Positions 36,822-46,864 are shown, counted from the first letter of the stretch. The stretch is 64,000 nt of DNA from Lysobacterales bacterium (GCA_002632325.1 NSJK01000010.1:87577-151576), one strand, 5' to 3'. Numbers and translations are program-made. Notes: generated by a model from the letters alone, not told the origin.

Positions 36822-39140
36822 ATGCGCTTGATCGCGATCCCCTTGTTGCTCGGCGTCTTGCTGGTGGGCGCTTGCGTCAACCCGGAGCAGCGCAGCGCTG
36901 TGGTTCCGGCACCGGCGGCTACAACCCTGTCCTTGATTCCGATGCCGGCCAATCTGGAAACCGGGTCAGGCCACTTCACGCTTCGATCGGGAAGTTCGAT
37001 CCTCGTGCGCAGCGAGGATCCGGCGGTGATGAAGATTGCCGAGGATTTCGCCCTGCGTCTGCAGCGCACGCGCGGCCTGCGTCTGGATCTGGTGCGCACG
37101 GCAAAAGGGGCAGCGATCGTGTTCGATCTCGCCCCCGATGGCACTGACACTGAGTCCGAGGCCTATCGTCTCGATGTGGCGGGCAATGGCATCCGCCTGT
37201 CTGCGAGCACGCCCGCTGGTCTGTCACGTGGCGCCGCCACCTTGTGGCAACTGCTGAGCGCACAGACCGGGCAAACGAATTCGATCGAACTCGCGGCGAT
37301 CCACATCGAAGATGCGCCACGATTTCGCTGGCGCGGCGCGATGCTCGACTCGGCGCGGCATTTCCAGCCGCCTGCCTTCGTCAAGCGCTTCATCGACGAA
37401 CTTGCCCTGCTCAAGTTCAACACCTTGCACTGGCACCTGACCGACGATCAGGGCTGGCGCATCCAGATTCGGCGTTATCCGCGCCTCACCGACGTCGGTG
37501 CCTGGCGTCACGCCGCGGGCGCGCCGGATACCGACCCTGCGGGCAATCCGCTGCGTTATGGCGGCTTTTACAGCCAGGACGAAATCCGCGACATCGTTGC
37601 CTATGCGGCTGCGCGCAACATCACCATCGTTCCCGAAATCGACATGCCCGGTCACATGCAGGCCGCGATTGCCGCCTATCCGGAACTGGGCTCGCTCGGC
37701 AACACGCCGGTGGTTTCGCCCGACTGGGGCGTGCATGCGTACCTGCTCAATGCCGACGAGAGCACGATCCATTTCATGCAGAACGTGCTCGACGAAGTGA
37801 TGGAATTGTTTCCCTCGCCGTGGATACACATCGGCGGTGACGAGGCGATCAAGGACCAATGGCAGGCATCGCCGCGTGTGCAGGCGCGTTTGAAGGAACT
37901 CGGCCTGAAAGACGAGAATGCATTGCAAGGCTGGTTCATTGCGCGCATGAGCCAGTATCTCGAGGCGCATGGACGCAAGCTCATCGGTTGGGACGAAATC
38001 CTCGACAGCGAGGTGCCCGCCGATGCGGTGGTGATGTCCTGGCGCGGCAACGAAGGCGGCATCAAGGCGGCCAAGGCCGGGCACGATGTGGTGATGTCGC
38101 CCTCGCCCGATCTGTATCTCAATCATCTGCAGAGCGACCTGCCCGACGAGCAGGGCGGGCGCCTGGAAGTGCGCAGTCTTGCCGACACCTATGCCTTCAA
38201 TCCACTGCCGGCAGCGCTCGATGCCAAGGCCGCCGCGCATATCCTCGGCGCTCAGGCCAATTTCTGGACCGAACACATGCCCGCGCCGGCCAATGTCGAA
38301 AACGCGGCGTTTCCGCGTCTGGCGGCACTCGCCGAAGTCTTGTGGTCGCCACCCGCCAAGCAGGACTGGAACGGATTTCTCGCTCGCATGCCCGCGCAAT
38401 ACCGTCGCTGGGATGCCGATGGCGTCCGCGCCTCGCGCACGGCCTTCGAAGTCCGCGCCCAATTTGCGCTGGCAATCAAGGCCGATGCCTATCGCGTGAC
38501 GCTGAGCGATCAGACCCAGGTGCCGATCCATTACACGCTCGACGGGTCGGTGCCCGATGCGCATTCACTGCTCTATCGCAGCGAACTGACGGTGGTCAGC
38601 GGAACACAACTGCACGCCGCGGCCTTCGTCGGCAATGAGCGTATCGGCGAAGTGCTCAGTCTCAAGGTCGACCGTGCCGCGCTGCAGGAAAAATACAGCG
38701 CCGATCTGAAACAGTGCGCGGGCAAGGTGATCCTGCGTCTGGCCGACCCGGGTGCAGCGGGGAAATCCAGTGGTTTTCGCACGGTCGACATCTTCGATCC
38801 ATGCTGGATCTGGCCTGCGGCGACGCTCGATGGCGTGCGCTCGATTGCGGTCGATGCGACCCGTCTGCCCTACAACTTCCAGCTCGCTCACGATGTCGGT
38901 CAGATCGTGCCGCGACCCAAGCCGCAAGCGGCGAACGGCGAACTCATCGTCAGCCGCGATGGCTGTGCTGGCGCAACGGTGGCAACGATCGCCTTGCCGG
39001 ACAAGGTCGGCACGGATGGCATCGTGCACCTGCGCGCACCGCTTGCAGTGACGGGCGCACACGATCTGTGTCTGCGCTTCAGCGGCAAGGGGCCCGATCC
39101 GCTGTGGGCGATCGACCGCGTGCGTCTGCTGGATGAGTGA
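36822..39140 (+). CDS. Beta-N-acetylhexosaminidase, GH20, lipoprotein
   Basis: A 772-residue enzyme. The signal ends in the lipobox LVGAC with Cys18, so it is a lipoprotein, probably of the outer membrane. After a GH20b-like domain (about 35-150) the catalytic TIM barrel has RWRGAMLDSARHF, LHWHLTDDQGWRIQI, EIDMPGHMQAA and the acid/base pair D340-E341 in HIGGDEA. A chitobiase-type C-terminal region follows, with YTLDGSVPDAHS at about residue 570 and a further beta domain to the end. It releases terminal GlcNAc (or GalNAc) from oligosaccharides, feeding the adjacent uptake system. Confidence 0.95.
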   Translation: MRLIAIPLLLGVLLVGACVNPEQRSAVVPAPAATTLSLIPMPANLETGSGHFTLRSGSSILVRSEDPAVMKIAEDFALRLQRTRGLRLDLVRTAKGAAIVFDLAPDGTDTESEAYRLDVAGNGIRLSASTPAGLSRGAATLWQLLSAQTGQTNSIELAAIHIEDAPRFRWRGAMLDSARHFQPPAFVKRFIDELALLKFNTLHWHLTDDQGWRIQIRRYPRLTDVGAWRHAAGAPDTDPAGNPLRYGGFYSQDEIRDIVAYAAARNITIVPEIDMPGHMQAAIAAYPELGSLGNTPVVSPDWGVHAYLLNADESTIHFMQNVLDEVMELFPSPWIHIGGDEAIKDQWQASPRVQARLKELGLKDENALQGWFIARMSQYLEAHGRKLIGWDEILDSEVPADAVVMSWRGNEGGIKAAKAGHDVVMSPSPDLYLNHLQSDLPDEQGGRLEVRSLADTYAFNPLPAALDAKAAAHILGAQANFWTEHMPAPANVENAAFPRLAALAEVLWSPPAKQDWNGFLARMPAQYRRWDADGVRASRTAFEVRAQFALAIKADAYRVTLSDQTQVPIHYTLDGSVPDAHSLLYRSELTVVSGTQLHAAAFVGNERIGEVLSLKVDRAALQEKYSADLKQCAGKVILRLADPGAAGKSSGFRTVDIFDPCWIWPAATLDGVRSIAVDATRLPYNFQLAHDVGQIVPRPKPQAANGELIVSRDGCAGATVATIALPDKVGTDGIVHLRAPLAVTGAHDLCLRFSGKGPDPLWAIDRVRLLDE

Positions 39141-39191
39141 CCGACTGCATCTGGGCGCGCCGCTTGCCGGCCCCGCGCATGCAGCCTTGAC

Positions 39192-39788
39192 TCACAGGCA
39201 TTCCAGCGCTGCGACCGATTTCATCAATCGTGGGCCAAGGTAAGCCTGCGAGCCACAGGGCAAAAGGCCGGCATCGAGGAAACGCGCGCGGTACCAGGCC
39301 GGACTGCGGCGGATGAAGCCGTCGAGGTCGCCATCGGGGCGATCGGCGCTGGTGAACACTTCGATGAAGGCCATGCCGTCGAGCAGTTCGGAGAATCCCG
39401 ACAGGCCACGCCGCAATTCGGCGGCAGGCACGTAATGCAGTATGTCGCTGCAGACGATGAGGTCGAATCGTTCATCGAAACGCAGCTGCGCAAGCTCGCC
39501 GAAGCGGGCGAGGCCGATGTTGCGGCTGCGACCGAAGCGCTGCACCACGTATTCGCTGGAATCCAGACCGCGGTAGTGCAGCTCCGGGCGCAGGCGCAGC
39601 AGGGGCGCGCGCCAAGGCGCCTCTCCGCAGCCGACATCGAGCACGCTGCGCAAGGGGCGCGCGAGATAGAACTCGGCCAGATGCACCACCATCGCGACCT
39701 TGCGCGCGAGCTGCGCACGCGAACCGACGCGGTGCTGGTCGCTGCGATACCACTTGTCGAAGTAGTGCCGGTCGTAACGTTTGCTCAT
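39192..39788 (-). CDS. Class I SAM-dependent methyltransferase
   Basis: A 198-residue protein with the SAM-binding motif I VLDVGCGEAPWR, motif II-like LDSSEYVVQRFG and a post-I segment FDLIVCSDILHYV. It opens MSKRYDRHYFDKWYRSDQHR, a form seen in small-molecule methyltransferases of the Methyltransf_11/25 type. Substrate unknown. The ATG at 39788 starts this conserved N-terminus; a 16-residue longer start is possible. It is convergent with the hexosaminidase. Confidence 0.85.
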   Translation of the reverse strand: MSKRYDRHYFDKWYRSDQHRVGSRAQLARKVAMVVHLAEFYLARPLRSVLDVGCGEAPWRAPLLRLRPELHYRGLDSSEYVVQRFGRSRNIGLARFGELAQLRFDERFDLIVCSDILHYVPAAELRRGLSGFSELLDGMAFIEVFTSADRPDGDLDGFIRRSPAWYRARFLDAGLLPCGSQAYLGPRLMKSVAALECL

Positions 39789-39845
39789 CGGTTCCCTGGT
39801 TGTCGGAGGAGCGGCACGGCGCAAGTCATCCAGCACGTGCGGGCA

Positions 39846-40778
39846 TCAGGGGCCGAGCGCGAACGGGCACAGGTGGTTCCAGATCTCGCCGAGCTGGGCG
39901 ACGGTGTAGGTATGGCCGCCACTGAACAGCGTGTAGTGGAGAGTGCGGTTGGGCACCCAGCCATGGGCTGCGAAGCGCGCTGCATCGCCGGCGGCGGTGT
40001 AGGGCGGGTTGGCCAGCGGATCGTTGTTGCCAAGGTGGATGTCGACCGGGATCTTCGGCTGCGCACCTGTGAGCAGTGCGGCGCAAGTGGGTGGGTACGA
40101 GCCATCGTCGGTGCAGGCATAGGCTTCGAGCGAGCCCGCGCTGACGCCATAGGCCGCAAAGAAGTCGGTGTGGTTGAGCGCCAGATCGTGACCGTAATGC
40201 GCGCCGGCGGAAAAGCCCCACAGATAGATGCGGCTTTGCTCGATGTTGTAATGCGCGATGGCATCGTCGAGGGCGGTGGAAATTTCCGCGCCATCGCCTG
40301 GAGCACCCCAGCCGCTCGCATTCGGATTGGAGCCGGCATTGCCCACCGGCGCGATCACGATGAAGCCCGCGCTGTCAGCCCAGCTTGCCCAGTTGTTGCG
40401 GATCTGCTGCGCGGCGGCCTCGCGCGCGGGTTGGCTGTTCGCGCTGGTGCCGCGCAGGGCCAACAGCAGCGGCCAGGGCTGCGCTGGAGCGTAGCTGCCC
40501 GGAACGTGGAGGTAGTAACTGCGGCTGCCCAGGCTGGGCACGTTGATCGTGCGCGTGATGTTGCCCGGATAGAGCCCCCCACTGCCGTTGGAGGGCGCCG
40601 ACGGGATCGGCACTGCGTTCTGGAAACCATCGGCGAACAGTGGATCGGACTGCGGACATGCCGATGCGGGCAGCACCACGGTCTGCGCCGCGGAGGCTGG
40701 CACGACGAGGCCGAACGCGAGCAGGGCCGACCACGCGACCCGCGTGGGAACACGCCTTGCAGACTGATCCGACCTCAT
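39846..40778 (-). CDS. Secreted alpha/beta-hydrolase esterase (PHB depolymerase/LpqC-like)
   Basis: A 310-residue exported esterase. Signal peptide (WSALLAFGLVVPASA), then a segment with DPLFADGFQNA that resembles the F-x-x-G-F motif found at the C-termini of two other secreted proteins here. The catalytic domain has the nucleophile elbow LWGFSAGAHYG, the acid region DIHLGNNDP and a terminal His region SGGHTYTVAQ. By family it would cleave polyester or carbohydrate-ester bonds outside the cell. Many cysteines suggest disulfides. Start ATG at 40778 gives the signal peptide. It diverges from the FadL gene. Confidence 0.83.
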   Translation of the reverse strand: MRSDQSARRVPTRVAWSALLAFGLVVPASAAQTVVLPASACPQSDPLFADGFQNAVPIPSAPSNGSGGLYPGNITRTINVPSLGSRSYYLHVPGSYAPAQPWPLLLALRGTSANSQPAREAAAQQIRNNWASWADSAGFIVIAPVGNAGSNPNASGWGAPGDGAEISTALDDAIAHYNIEQSRIYLWGFSAGAHYGHDLALNHTDFFAAYGVSAGSLEAYACTDDGSYPPTCAALLTGAQPKIPVDIHLGNNDPLANPPYTAAGDAARFAAHGWVPNRTLHYTLFSGGHTYTVAQLGEIWNHLCPFALGP

Positions 40779-40941
40779 CGCTTCCAGGTGCTCCGGAACT
40801 TCTGTGGATGGCCTTCGCCCGGTGCCGACCATACGCCACCGTTTGCGGCAGCGCACGATGGTCAGTCCGGTAAAGATGACGTTAATATCACGGCTGATCA
40901 ATCCATTTCCACGCAGATTTTCTGCCCAAGGAGCCGTCGTC

Positions 40942-42279
40942 ATGCAGCACACCCCATTCCGTTTCCGAGTCAGTCCCGCGCTGGCCGCCCTGCCGTTTGC
41001 GGTGGCGCTGGCGATGATGACGGGCACTGCTCAGGCGGCCGGTTTCCAGCTTGCGGAAAACGATGCGATTGCCCTGGGTCGTGCCTATGCAGGCGGAGCC
41101 TCGGCGCCGGGTGACTGCTCGATGGTGGTCAACAATCCGGCAGCGATGAGCCAGTTCAATGTGTCGTGCCTGCAGGCCGACGTGACTGCAATCCAGTTCA
41201 GCACCCAGTTCCACGGCAGCGGTACCGATCTCCTCGGGCGTCCGCTGACCGGTGGCGACGGCGGCAACGGTGGCGCCGTGATCCCGGTGCCGGCTGCCTA
41301 CTACGTCCGGCCAATCAACGACCAGTTCGTTATCGGCGCCGCCATGACCGTGCCCTACGGCTTCCAGACCGAGTACAACGACCGCTGGATGGGCCGTTAT
41401 CTCGCCCAGACCACCAAACTGCAGTCGCCGGCAATCACCGTGGCTGGCTCGTGGAAGGCTTCGGATGAGTTCTCGCTCGGCCTGAGCCTGGTCATCCAGC
41501 GCACCAGCGTGACGCTGGGCCAGGCGGTCAATCTCGGCACCATCCTCGCCCAGCCGACCAATGGGGCCTGGCTGCCGCAGGAAGCCGATGCCCGCGCCCA
41601 GCTCAAGGGCAGCGACTGGGGCTTCGGTTGGGGCTTGGGCCTGCTGTGGAAGCCGACCGACAATGATCGCATCGGCTTCAATTTCCGCTCGCAGATCGAC
41701 CACACGATCGATGGCAAGGCGACCTTCGAAGTGCCGTCGAACCTGTTGCCTTACTTCAACGGCGCCTTCGTCAATACCGATGGCGTGGCCGACTTCAACA
41801 CGCCGGCCTATGCACGCGTGAGCTGGTGGCACACGGCCAACGATCGTCTGAGTTTTGGTGCCGACGTCGGCTACACGCACTGGTCGAGTTTTGACAAGCT
41901 CGTGGTCAATTACGCCAATCCGGCGCAGGCGGCCTACAACCGCCCGACGATCTTCGGTTTCGAGGACACCTGGTTCGTCTCGGTCGGTGCCGATTATCGC
42001 CTCAACGACAAGTGGACCCTGCGCGGCGGCGTTGCCTATGACCAGACGCCTACGGTCGACGAGCATCGTGATCCGCGCGTGCCCGATGGCTCACGCAAGT
42101 GGATCGCCTTCGGCGCCGACTATGCCTACAGCGATACCATGCGGTTCAGCGTCGGTTTCGCGCACTTGTTCGTTGACGATGGCGTGATCAATGACACCTC
42201 GTCGACCTACGACACCCTCGTCGGTCATTTCGAGAGCTACGGCAACCTGCTCGGCTTCTCCGGCCAGATTACCTTCTGA
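40942..42279 (+). CDS. FadL/TodX-family outer membrane transporter
   Basis: A 445-residue 14-strand barrel protein. Signal peptide (PFAVALAMMTGTAQA), mature start AGFQLAENDAIALGRAYAGG with VNNPAAM (the NPA hatch motif), and a final strand LLGFSGQITF. FadL-type proteins let long-chain fatty acids or other hydrophobic compounds cross the outer membrane. AAGGAG stands eight bases before the ATG at 40942; a 46-residue longer frame is rejected for that reason. Terminator follows. Confidence 0.94.
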   Translation: MQHTPFRFRVSPALAALPFAVALAMMTGTAQAAGFQLAENDAIALGRAYAGGASAPGDCSMVVNNPAAMSQFNVSCLQADVTAIQFSTQFHGSGTDLLGRPLTGGDGGNGGAVIPVPAAYYVRPINDQFVIGAAMTVPYGFQTEYNDRWMGRYLAQTTKLQSPAITVAGSWKASDEFSLGLSLVIQRTSVTLGQAVNLGTILAQPTNGAWLPQEADARAQLKGSDWGFGWGLGLLWKPTDNDRIGFNFRSQIDHTIDGKATFEVPSNLLPYFNGAFVNTDGVADFNTPAYARVSWWHTANDRLSFGADVGYTHWSSFDKLVVNYANPAQAAYNRPTIFGFEDTWFVSVGADYRLNDKWTLRGGVAYDQTPTVDEHRDPRVPDGSRKWIAFGADYAYSDTMRFSVGFAHLFVDDGVINDTSSTYDTLVGHFESYGNLLGFSGQITF

Positions 42280-42312
42280 TCGACGAGACGTACCATTTGG
42301 GGAGGGAGGTGG

Positions 42313-42342
42313 CGGGCACCCATGCGGTGCCCGTTGCTTTTT
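42313..42342 (+). terminator. Rho-independent terminator after the FadL gene
   Basis: CGGGCACC-CATGC-GGTGCCCG followed by TTGCTTTTT. Confidence 0.9.
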
Positions 42343-42387
42343 GCGTGCCGCCAGTCCATGGCGCCGGTGCATTGTGGGCGCGCAGCT

Positions 42388-43527
42388 TCAGTCGTCGAAG
42401 CCATCGACGAACAGGATGTCCCAGGTCTGGTTCTCGTAGGGCCCGGGGTCCATCGCGTCAAAGCGCGTGCGCAGCTTGGCATCGAGATCGAGCATGCTGA
42501 GGGGATAGTACGGAATCGTCGCCAGGGCCTGATTGATGAACGGCGAATCGTTGCGCAGGCGGAAATTTCCGTTGGTCGCGTCGACGAAGGCGGGATCGCC
42601 CGCGAGTGCACGGGTCGCCGTGAGCGGCAGGTTGCCGCTGAGCGTGCCAATCAGGCTGGAGTCGGCGCTCGCGCTGCCATTGCCCAGGCCGATGTTCGCC
42701 ATGCCTTCGATGTTGAGATCGGAGATCGCGTTGTCGAAGAACAGGCTGTTGAGCACGTCCAGATGCACCCCGGCCGGCAGGCCGACGCCAACGCCGCAGC
42801 CGCGGGTGCCATTGCCCGCGCAGCGGCCGCGCACGAAGCTGCTGTTGGCGATGACCACCGGATGGGCAAGGTTCTCCAACGTGGAGACGACCGTGATGGC
42901 GGCGTGGCCGTAGGCCGTGGTTGGCGCCTGGTTGTCGTCGAACAGGCTGTTGGCGATGCGTGCCAGGCCGTTTTTTGCATAGAGGTTGGCGCCGCCGCCG
43001 AAATAGCCCTTGCTGGCGGCAACGATCACGTTCTCCAGCCACAGTTCGGTATAGCCATCCGAGAACGATGACATGTCGACGCCGCCGCCCCGCACGAACG
43101 TCGCGGAATCCCCGTAGCCATTGGCGATGCTGAGGTTCATGACGCCCAGGCGCGCGCTCGTCGTGGTTCCGGCGGGGGGCAGCAAGGTGATTCTCAACAC
43201 CTGGTTCTGGCCCGCGCCGTCGAGAATCGTGCGTGAGGCGTCCATGCGCATCTGCGCACAGTCGTTGCCATCGACGGTGTAGTAGCCGCCGACGATGAAC
43301 AGCCAGCCGGTGGTCTGTGCGGTGTAGGTGAAGGTGCCTTTGTAGGTGGTGTAGACGCCTTCCCGGATCTTGATCTCGTCGTCGCCCGGTGAAGCAGCCG
43401 CTGCGGTGAGTGCCTGCTGCAGCTCGGTGTGGTTGCGCACGCAGTACGTCGCCGCCTGTGCGAGGCCGGACAGGGCGACGCACAGGATCGCGGCGATGCG
43501 AAGGATCGCGGTTTGAAGGCAAGACAT
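42388..43527 (-). CDS. Secreted right-handed beta-helix protein with C-terminal F-V-D-G-F-D tail
   Basis: A 379-residue exported protein. Signal peptide MSCLQTAILRIAAILCVALS to about residue 24, then a pectin-lyase-like beta-helix region with repeated short strands (VMNLSIANGYGDSATF, GGGVDMSS, VVIANSSFVRG, NSLFFDNAISDLNIEG) and a choice-of-anchor-Q-like end (LAGDPAFVDATNGNFRLRND). No catalytic residues of a known lyase are evident. It ends DILFVDGFDD, sharing the motif of the S8 protease. Surface polysaccharide binding or adhesion is possible. The ATG at 43527 gives the signal peptide. Confidence 0.82.
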   Translation of the reverse strand: MSCLQTAILRIAAILCVALSGLAQAATYCVRNHTELQQALTAAAASPGDDEIKIREGVYTTYKGTFTYTAQTTGWLFIVGGYYTVDGNDCAQMRMDASRTILDGAGQNQVLRITLLPPAGTTTSARLGVMNLSIANGYGDSATFVRGGGVDMSSFSDGYTELWLENVIVAASKGYFGGGANLYAKNGLARIANSLFDDNQAPTTAYGHAAITVVSTLENLAHPVVIANSSFVRGRCAGNGTRGCGVGVGLPAGVHLDVLNSLFFDNAISDLNIEGMANIGLGNGSASADSSLIGTLSGNLPLTATRALAGDPAFVDATNGNFRLRNDSPFINQALATIPYYPLSMLDLDAKLRTRFDAMDPGPYENQTWDILFVDGFDD

Positions 43528-43647
43528 GGGTGACTCCTGGAGGAAGATCTCCCATCCCGATATGCAAAAGGGTAACGGAAATCCCAATCGGAACCATCGA
43601 GATCGATTGCTCGCTGGCAATCAACCGTGCATGGAACGCATGCGAAG

Positions 43648-43704
43648 ACGGCCCGCGAGGGGCCGTTTCAGTCGATCCGGGCCCTGTCCGCGACGCGGAC
43701 AGGG
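43648..43704 (-). terminator. Two hairpins downstream of putA
   Basis: A perfect repeat CCCTGTCCGCG-A-CGCGGACAGGG (43682-43704) lies 11 bases after the putA stop, with a second stem ACGGCCC-GCGAG-GGGCCGT at 43648-43666. No T run on the minus strand beyond TCTTC. Confidence 0.6.
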
Positions 43705-43714
43705 CGATGCTTGT

Positions 43715-46700
43715 TCATTCGCCGAGCGTGAGCAGGGAGGCGTTGCCGCCGGCCGCAGTGGTGTTGACCGTGAGCGTGCGCTCGGTGGCGAAACGAAGCA
43801 GATAGTGCGGACCGCCGGCCTTGGGGCCGGTGCCCGACAGACCTTCGCCGCCGAACGGCTGCACGCCGACCACCGCGCCAATCTGGTTGCGGTTGACGTA
43901 GCAGTTGCCAACCTTGGCGCGCTTGGCGATGTGGGAAACCGTATCGTCGATGCGGCTGTGCACGCCGAGCGTGAGGCCGAAACCGGTGCCGTTGATCGCA
44001 TCGATCACGCCGTCGAGGTCGCTCGCCTTCCAGCGCAGCACGTGTAGCACCGGGCCGAACACTTCGCCGGTGAGCAGCGACAGCGAAGGGATTTCATAGG
44101 CGCGCGGCGCGAAGAAGGTGCCATGGTCGCTGCCATCGGCGAGCTTGGCGATATTGATCGGTTTGGCTTCCCTGTCCATGCGTTCGGCATGTTCGACGAG
44201 GAACTTGCGCGAGGGTTCGTCGATGACCGGGCCGACGTCGGTGGAGAGCTTGGCCGGATCACCGACCACGAGCTCGTCCATTGCACCCTTGAGCATGCCG
44301 ATCACCTTGTCGGCGATGTCTTCCTGCACGAACAGCACGCGCGCGGCCGAGCAGCGCTGGCCGGCCGAGTCGAAGGCCGAGGCGAGCACGTCCTTGACCA
44401 ACTGCTCGGGCAGCGCCGAGGAATCGGCGATCAGTGCGTTCTGACCGCCGGTTTCGGCGATCAGTGCGGCGATCGGCGCATTGCGTGCGGCGAGGGTGCG
44501 ATTGATCGTCCACGCCGTTTCGGTCGAGCCGGTGAAGCAGACGCCGGCCACTTCGGGACGCGTGAGCAAGGTGTTGCCGAGCACCGAGCCTTTGCAGGGC
44601 ACGTATTGCACGACCGCTTCGGGCAGGCCGGCCTCATGCAGCAGCTTGATCGCGGCGTGGCCGATCAGGGTGGTCTGGTCGGCGGGCTTGGCGATCACCG
44701 CATTGCCGGCGGCGAGGCCAGCCGCGACCTGACCCATGAAGATCGCCAGCGGGAAGTTCCACGGGCTGATGCAGACGAACACGCCGCGACCGCGCAGGAA
44801 CAACTGGTTCGACTCGCCGGTCGGGCCGGGCAGTTGCTCGGGTGCGCCGAACAACTTGCGCGACATCGCCGCGTAGTAACGGCACATGTCGACCGCCTCG
44901 CGCACTTCGGAGATTGCCGCCGGAATCGTCTTGCCGGCTTCACGCACGCACAACGCGACGAATTCGCCGCGCCGCGCCTCGAGCAGGTCGGCCGCATGTT
45001 CGAGGATCGTCGCGCGGCTCGCGGCCGGCATCGTGTCCCAGGCGTCCTGCGCGGCGAGCGCATTGGCGAGCGCCTTTTCGATGGTGGCCGCGTCGGCATT
45101 TCGACTTTGACCGATCACGTCACGGCGATCGGACGGATTGGTCACCTCGCGTGCGGTTTCGCCGCTGTTCGAGCCGGGCACCAGTGGCGCCGCGCTCCAG
45201 GGACCGTGCTTGGCGTTGACCGCTTCGGCCAGCGCCTTGAGTTCGTTGTCGTTTGCGAGATTGACGCCCATGGAATTCTTCCGTTGCTGACCGAAGAGGC
45301 CGACCGGCAGCGCAATGCGCGGGTGCGGCTTGGAGGTGAACGCGCGAACCGTGTCGCAGGGATCGGCGACCAATTCGTCGATCGGTACCGATTCGTCGAC
45401 GATGCGATTGACGAACGAGGAATTGGCGCCGTTTTCGAGCAGGCGGCGCACGAGATAGGGCAACAGATCCTCGTGGCTGCCGACCGGTGCGTAGACGCGG
45501 CAGGGCACGTCGAGCTTGTCCTTGCCGATGACTTCGGCGTAGAGATCGGTGCCCATGCCGTGCAGGCGCTGGAACTCGAAGGCGTGTCCCTGCGCGTGAT
45601 GGTGAATCGCCGCAATGGTATGTGCGTTGTGGGTGGCGAACTGCGGATAGATCAGCGAACTGCCCGCCGCGAACAGGCGCTTGGCGCAGGCGAGATAGGA
45701 GACGTCGGTGTTGGGCTTGCGCGTGTACACCGGATAGCCTGACAGGCCCTGCTCCTGCGCGCGCTTGATTTCCGAATCCCAATACGCGCCCTTGACCAGA
45801 CGTACGCACCAGCGGCGGCCGGCCTTGCGCGCGGTTTCGGTGAGCCAGTCGATCACGAACGGGCAGCGCTTCTGGTAGGCCTGGATCGCCAATCCGAAGC
45901 CGTTCCAGCCTGCCAGCGATTCGTGCGCGAACACCGCACCGATGATTTCCAGCGACAGTTCGAGGCGATCGGACTCCTCGGCATCGACGGTCATGCCGAT
46001 GCCATTGGCCATCGCCAGTTGCGCGAGTTCGAGCACCTTGGGCGTGAGTTCGGCCAGCACGCGCGCGCGCTTGGCGATTTCATAGCGCGGGTGCAGCGCC
46101 GACAACTTGACCGAGATCGACGGCGCCTCGATCACGTCGGCAAATGGCCCGCGTGCACCGAGCGCCGCGATCGCGTCCTTGTAGGCCTTGTGATAGCGCT
46201 CGGCGTCGGGCTGGGTCAGTGCCGCCTCGCCGAGCATGTCGTAGGAATAGCGGTAATCCGCATAGCCCTTCTGCGCGCTGCGATCGAGTGCTTCGTTGAT
46301 GCTGCGGCCCATCACGAATTGATGGCCCATGATGCGCATCGCCTGACGTACCGCGAGGCGGATCACCGGCTCGCCGGAGCGGCCGATCAGGCGCTTGAGC
46401 GCGCCGGTGAAATCGCGGCGGGTCTCCTCGGCGAGATTGACCAGGCGCCCGGTGAGCATCAGACCCCAGGTCGAGGCGTTGACCAGCACCGAGCTGCTGC
46501 CGCCCAGATGCTTTTTCCAGTCGGCTTCGCCGAGCTTGTCGCGGATCAGTTTGTCGGCCGTGGTCTTGTCGGGAATGCGCAGCAGGGCCTCGGCCACGCA
46601 CATCAGCAGCACGCCTTCCTCGCTCGACAGGTCGTACTGACGCATGAAGGATTCGACCACGGTCTGTTCGCTGGCGCGGGCGCGCACGCGTGCGACCAGA

Positions 46701-46864
46701 TCGGCGGCGCGTGCGAGCACGCGCGAACGATCGGCGGGCGGCAAGCTCGCCTGCGCGAGCAGCTCATCGACGCAATCGGTCTCGTCGCGCGACCAGGCGC
46801 CGGTCATGCGCGCCCAGATTGGATCGGGCGCTGGCGGCAGTTCGGGCAAAATGTTCTCGCTCAA
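43715..46864 (-). CDS. putA: Bifunctional proline dehydrogenase / P5C dehydrogenase
   Basis: About 1049 residues. The FAD-dependent proline dehydrogenase barrel occupies roughly residues 90-490 (GMTVDAEESDRLELSLEI, RRWCVRLVKGAYWDSEIKRA). The NAD-dependent aldehyde dehydrogenase follows from about 540 (ISPWNFPLAIFMGQVAAGL, FTGSTETAW, AETGGQNALIADS, and the catalytic Cys in SAGQRCSA). It oxidises proline to glutamate at the membrane. There is no ribbon-helix-helix DNA-binding domain, so it is the short type without autoregulation. The longest frame starts at ATG 46933, inside a repeat motif, with a non-conserved sequence. I prefer TTG at 46864 (SENILPEL), which has GAGAAG upstream. This start is uncertain. 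Confidence 0.93.
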   Translation of the reverse strand: MSENILPELPPAPDPIWARMTGAWSRDETDCVDELLAQASLPPADRSRVLARAADLVARVRARASEQTVVESFMRQYDLSSEEGVLLMCVAEALLRIPDKTTADKLIRDKLGEADWKKHLGGSSSVLVNASTWGLMLTGRLVNLAEETRRDFTGALKRLIGRSGEPVIRLAVRQAMRIMGHQFVMGRSINEALDRSAQKGYADYRYSYDMLGEAALTQPDAERYHKAYKDAIAALGARGPFADVIEAPSISVKLSALHPRYEIAKRARVLAELTPKVLELAQLAMANGIGMTVDAEESDRLELSLEIIGAVFAHESLAGWNGFGLAIQAYQKRCPFVIDWLTETARKAGRRWCVRLVKGAYWDSEIKRAQEQGLSGYPVYTRKPNTDVSYLACAKRLFAAGSSLIYPQFATHNAHTIAAIHHHAQGHAFEFQRLHGMGTDLYAEVIGKDKLDVPCRVYAPVGSHEDLLPYLVRRLLENGANSSFVNRIVDESVPIDELVADPCDTVRAFTSKPHPRIALPVGLFGQQRKNSMGVNLANDNELKALAEAVNAKHGPWSAAPLVPGSNSGETAREVTNPSDRRDVIGQSRNADAATIEKALANALAAQDAWDTMPAASRATILEHAADLLEARRGEFVALCVREAGKTIPAAISEVREAVDMCRYYAAMSRKLFGAPEQLPGPTGESNQLFLRGRGVFVCISPWNFPLAIFMGQVAAGLAAGNAVIAKPADQTTLIGHAAIKLLHEAGLPEAVVQYVPCKGSVLGNTLLTRPEVAGVCFTGSTETAWTINRTLAARNAPIAALIAETGGQNALIADSSALPEQLVKDVLASAFDSAGQRCSAARVLFVQEDIADKVIGMLKGAMDELVVGDPAKLSTDVGPVIDEPSRKFLVEHAERMDREAKPINIAKLADGSDHGTFFAPRAYEIPSLSLLTGEVFGPVLHVLRWKASDLDGVIDAINGTGFGLTLGVHSRIDDTVSHIAKRAKVGNCYVNRNQIGAVVGVQPFGGEGLSGTGPKAGGPHYLLRFATERTLTVNTTAAGGNASLLTLGE

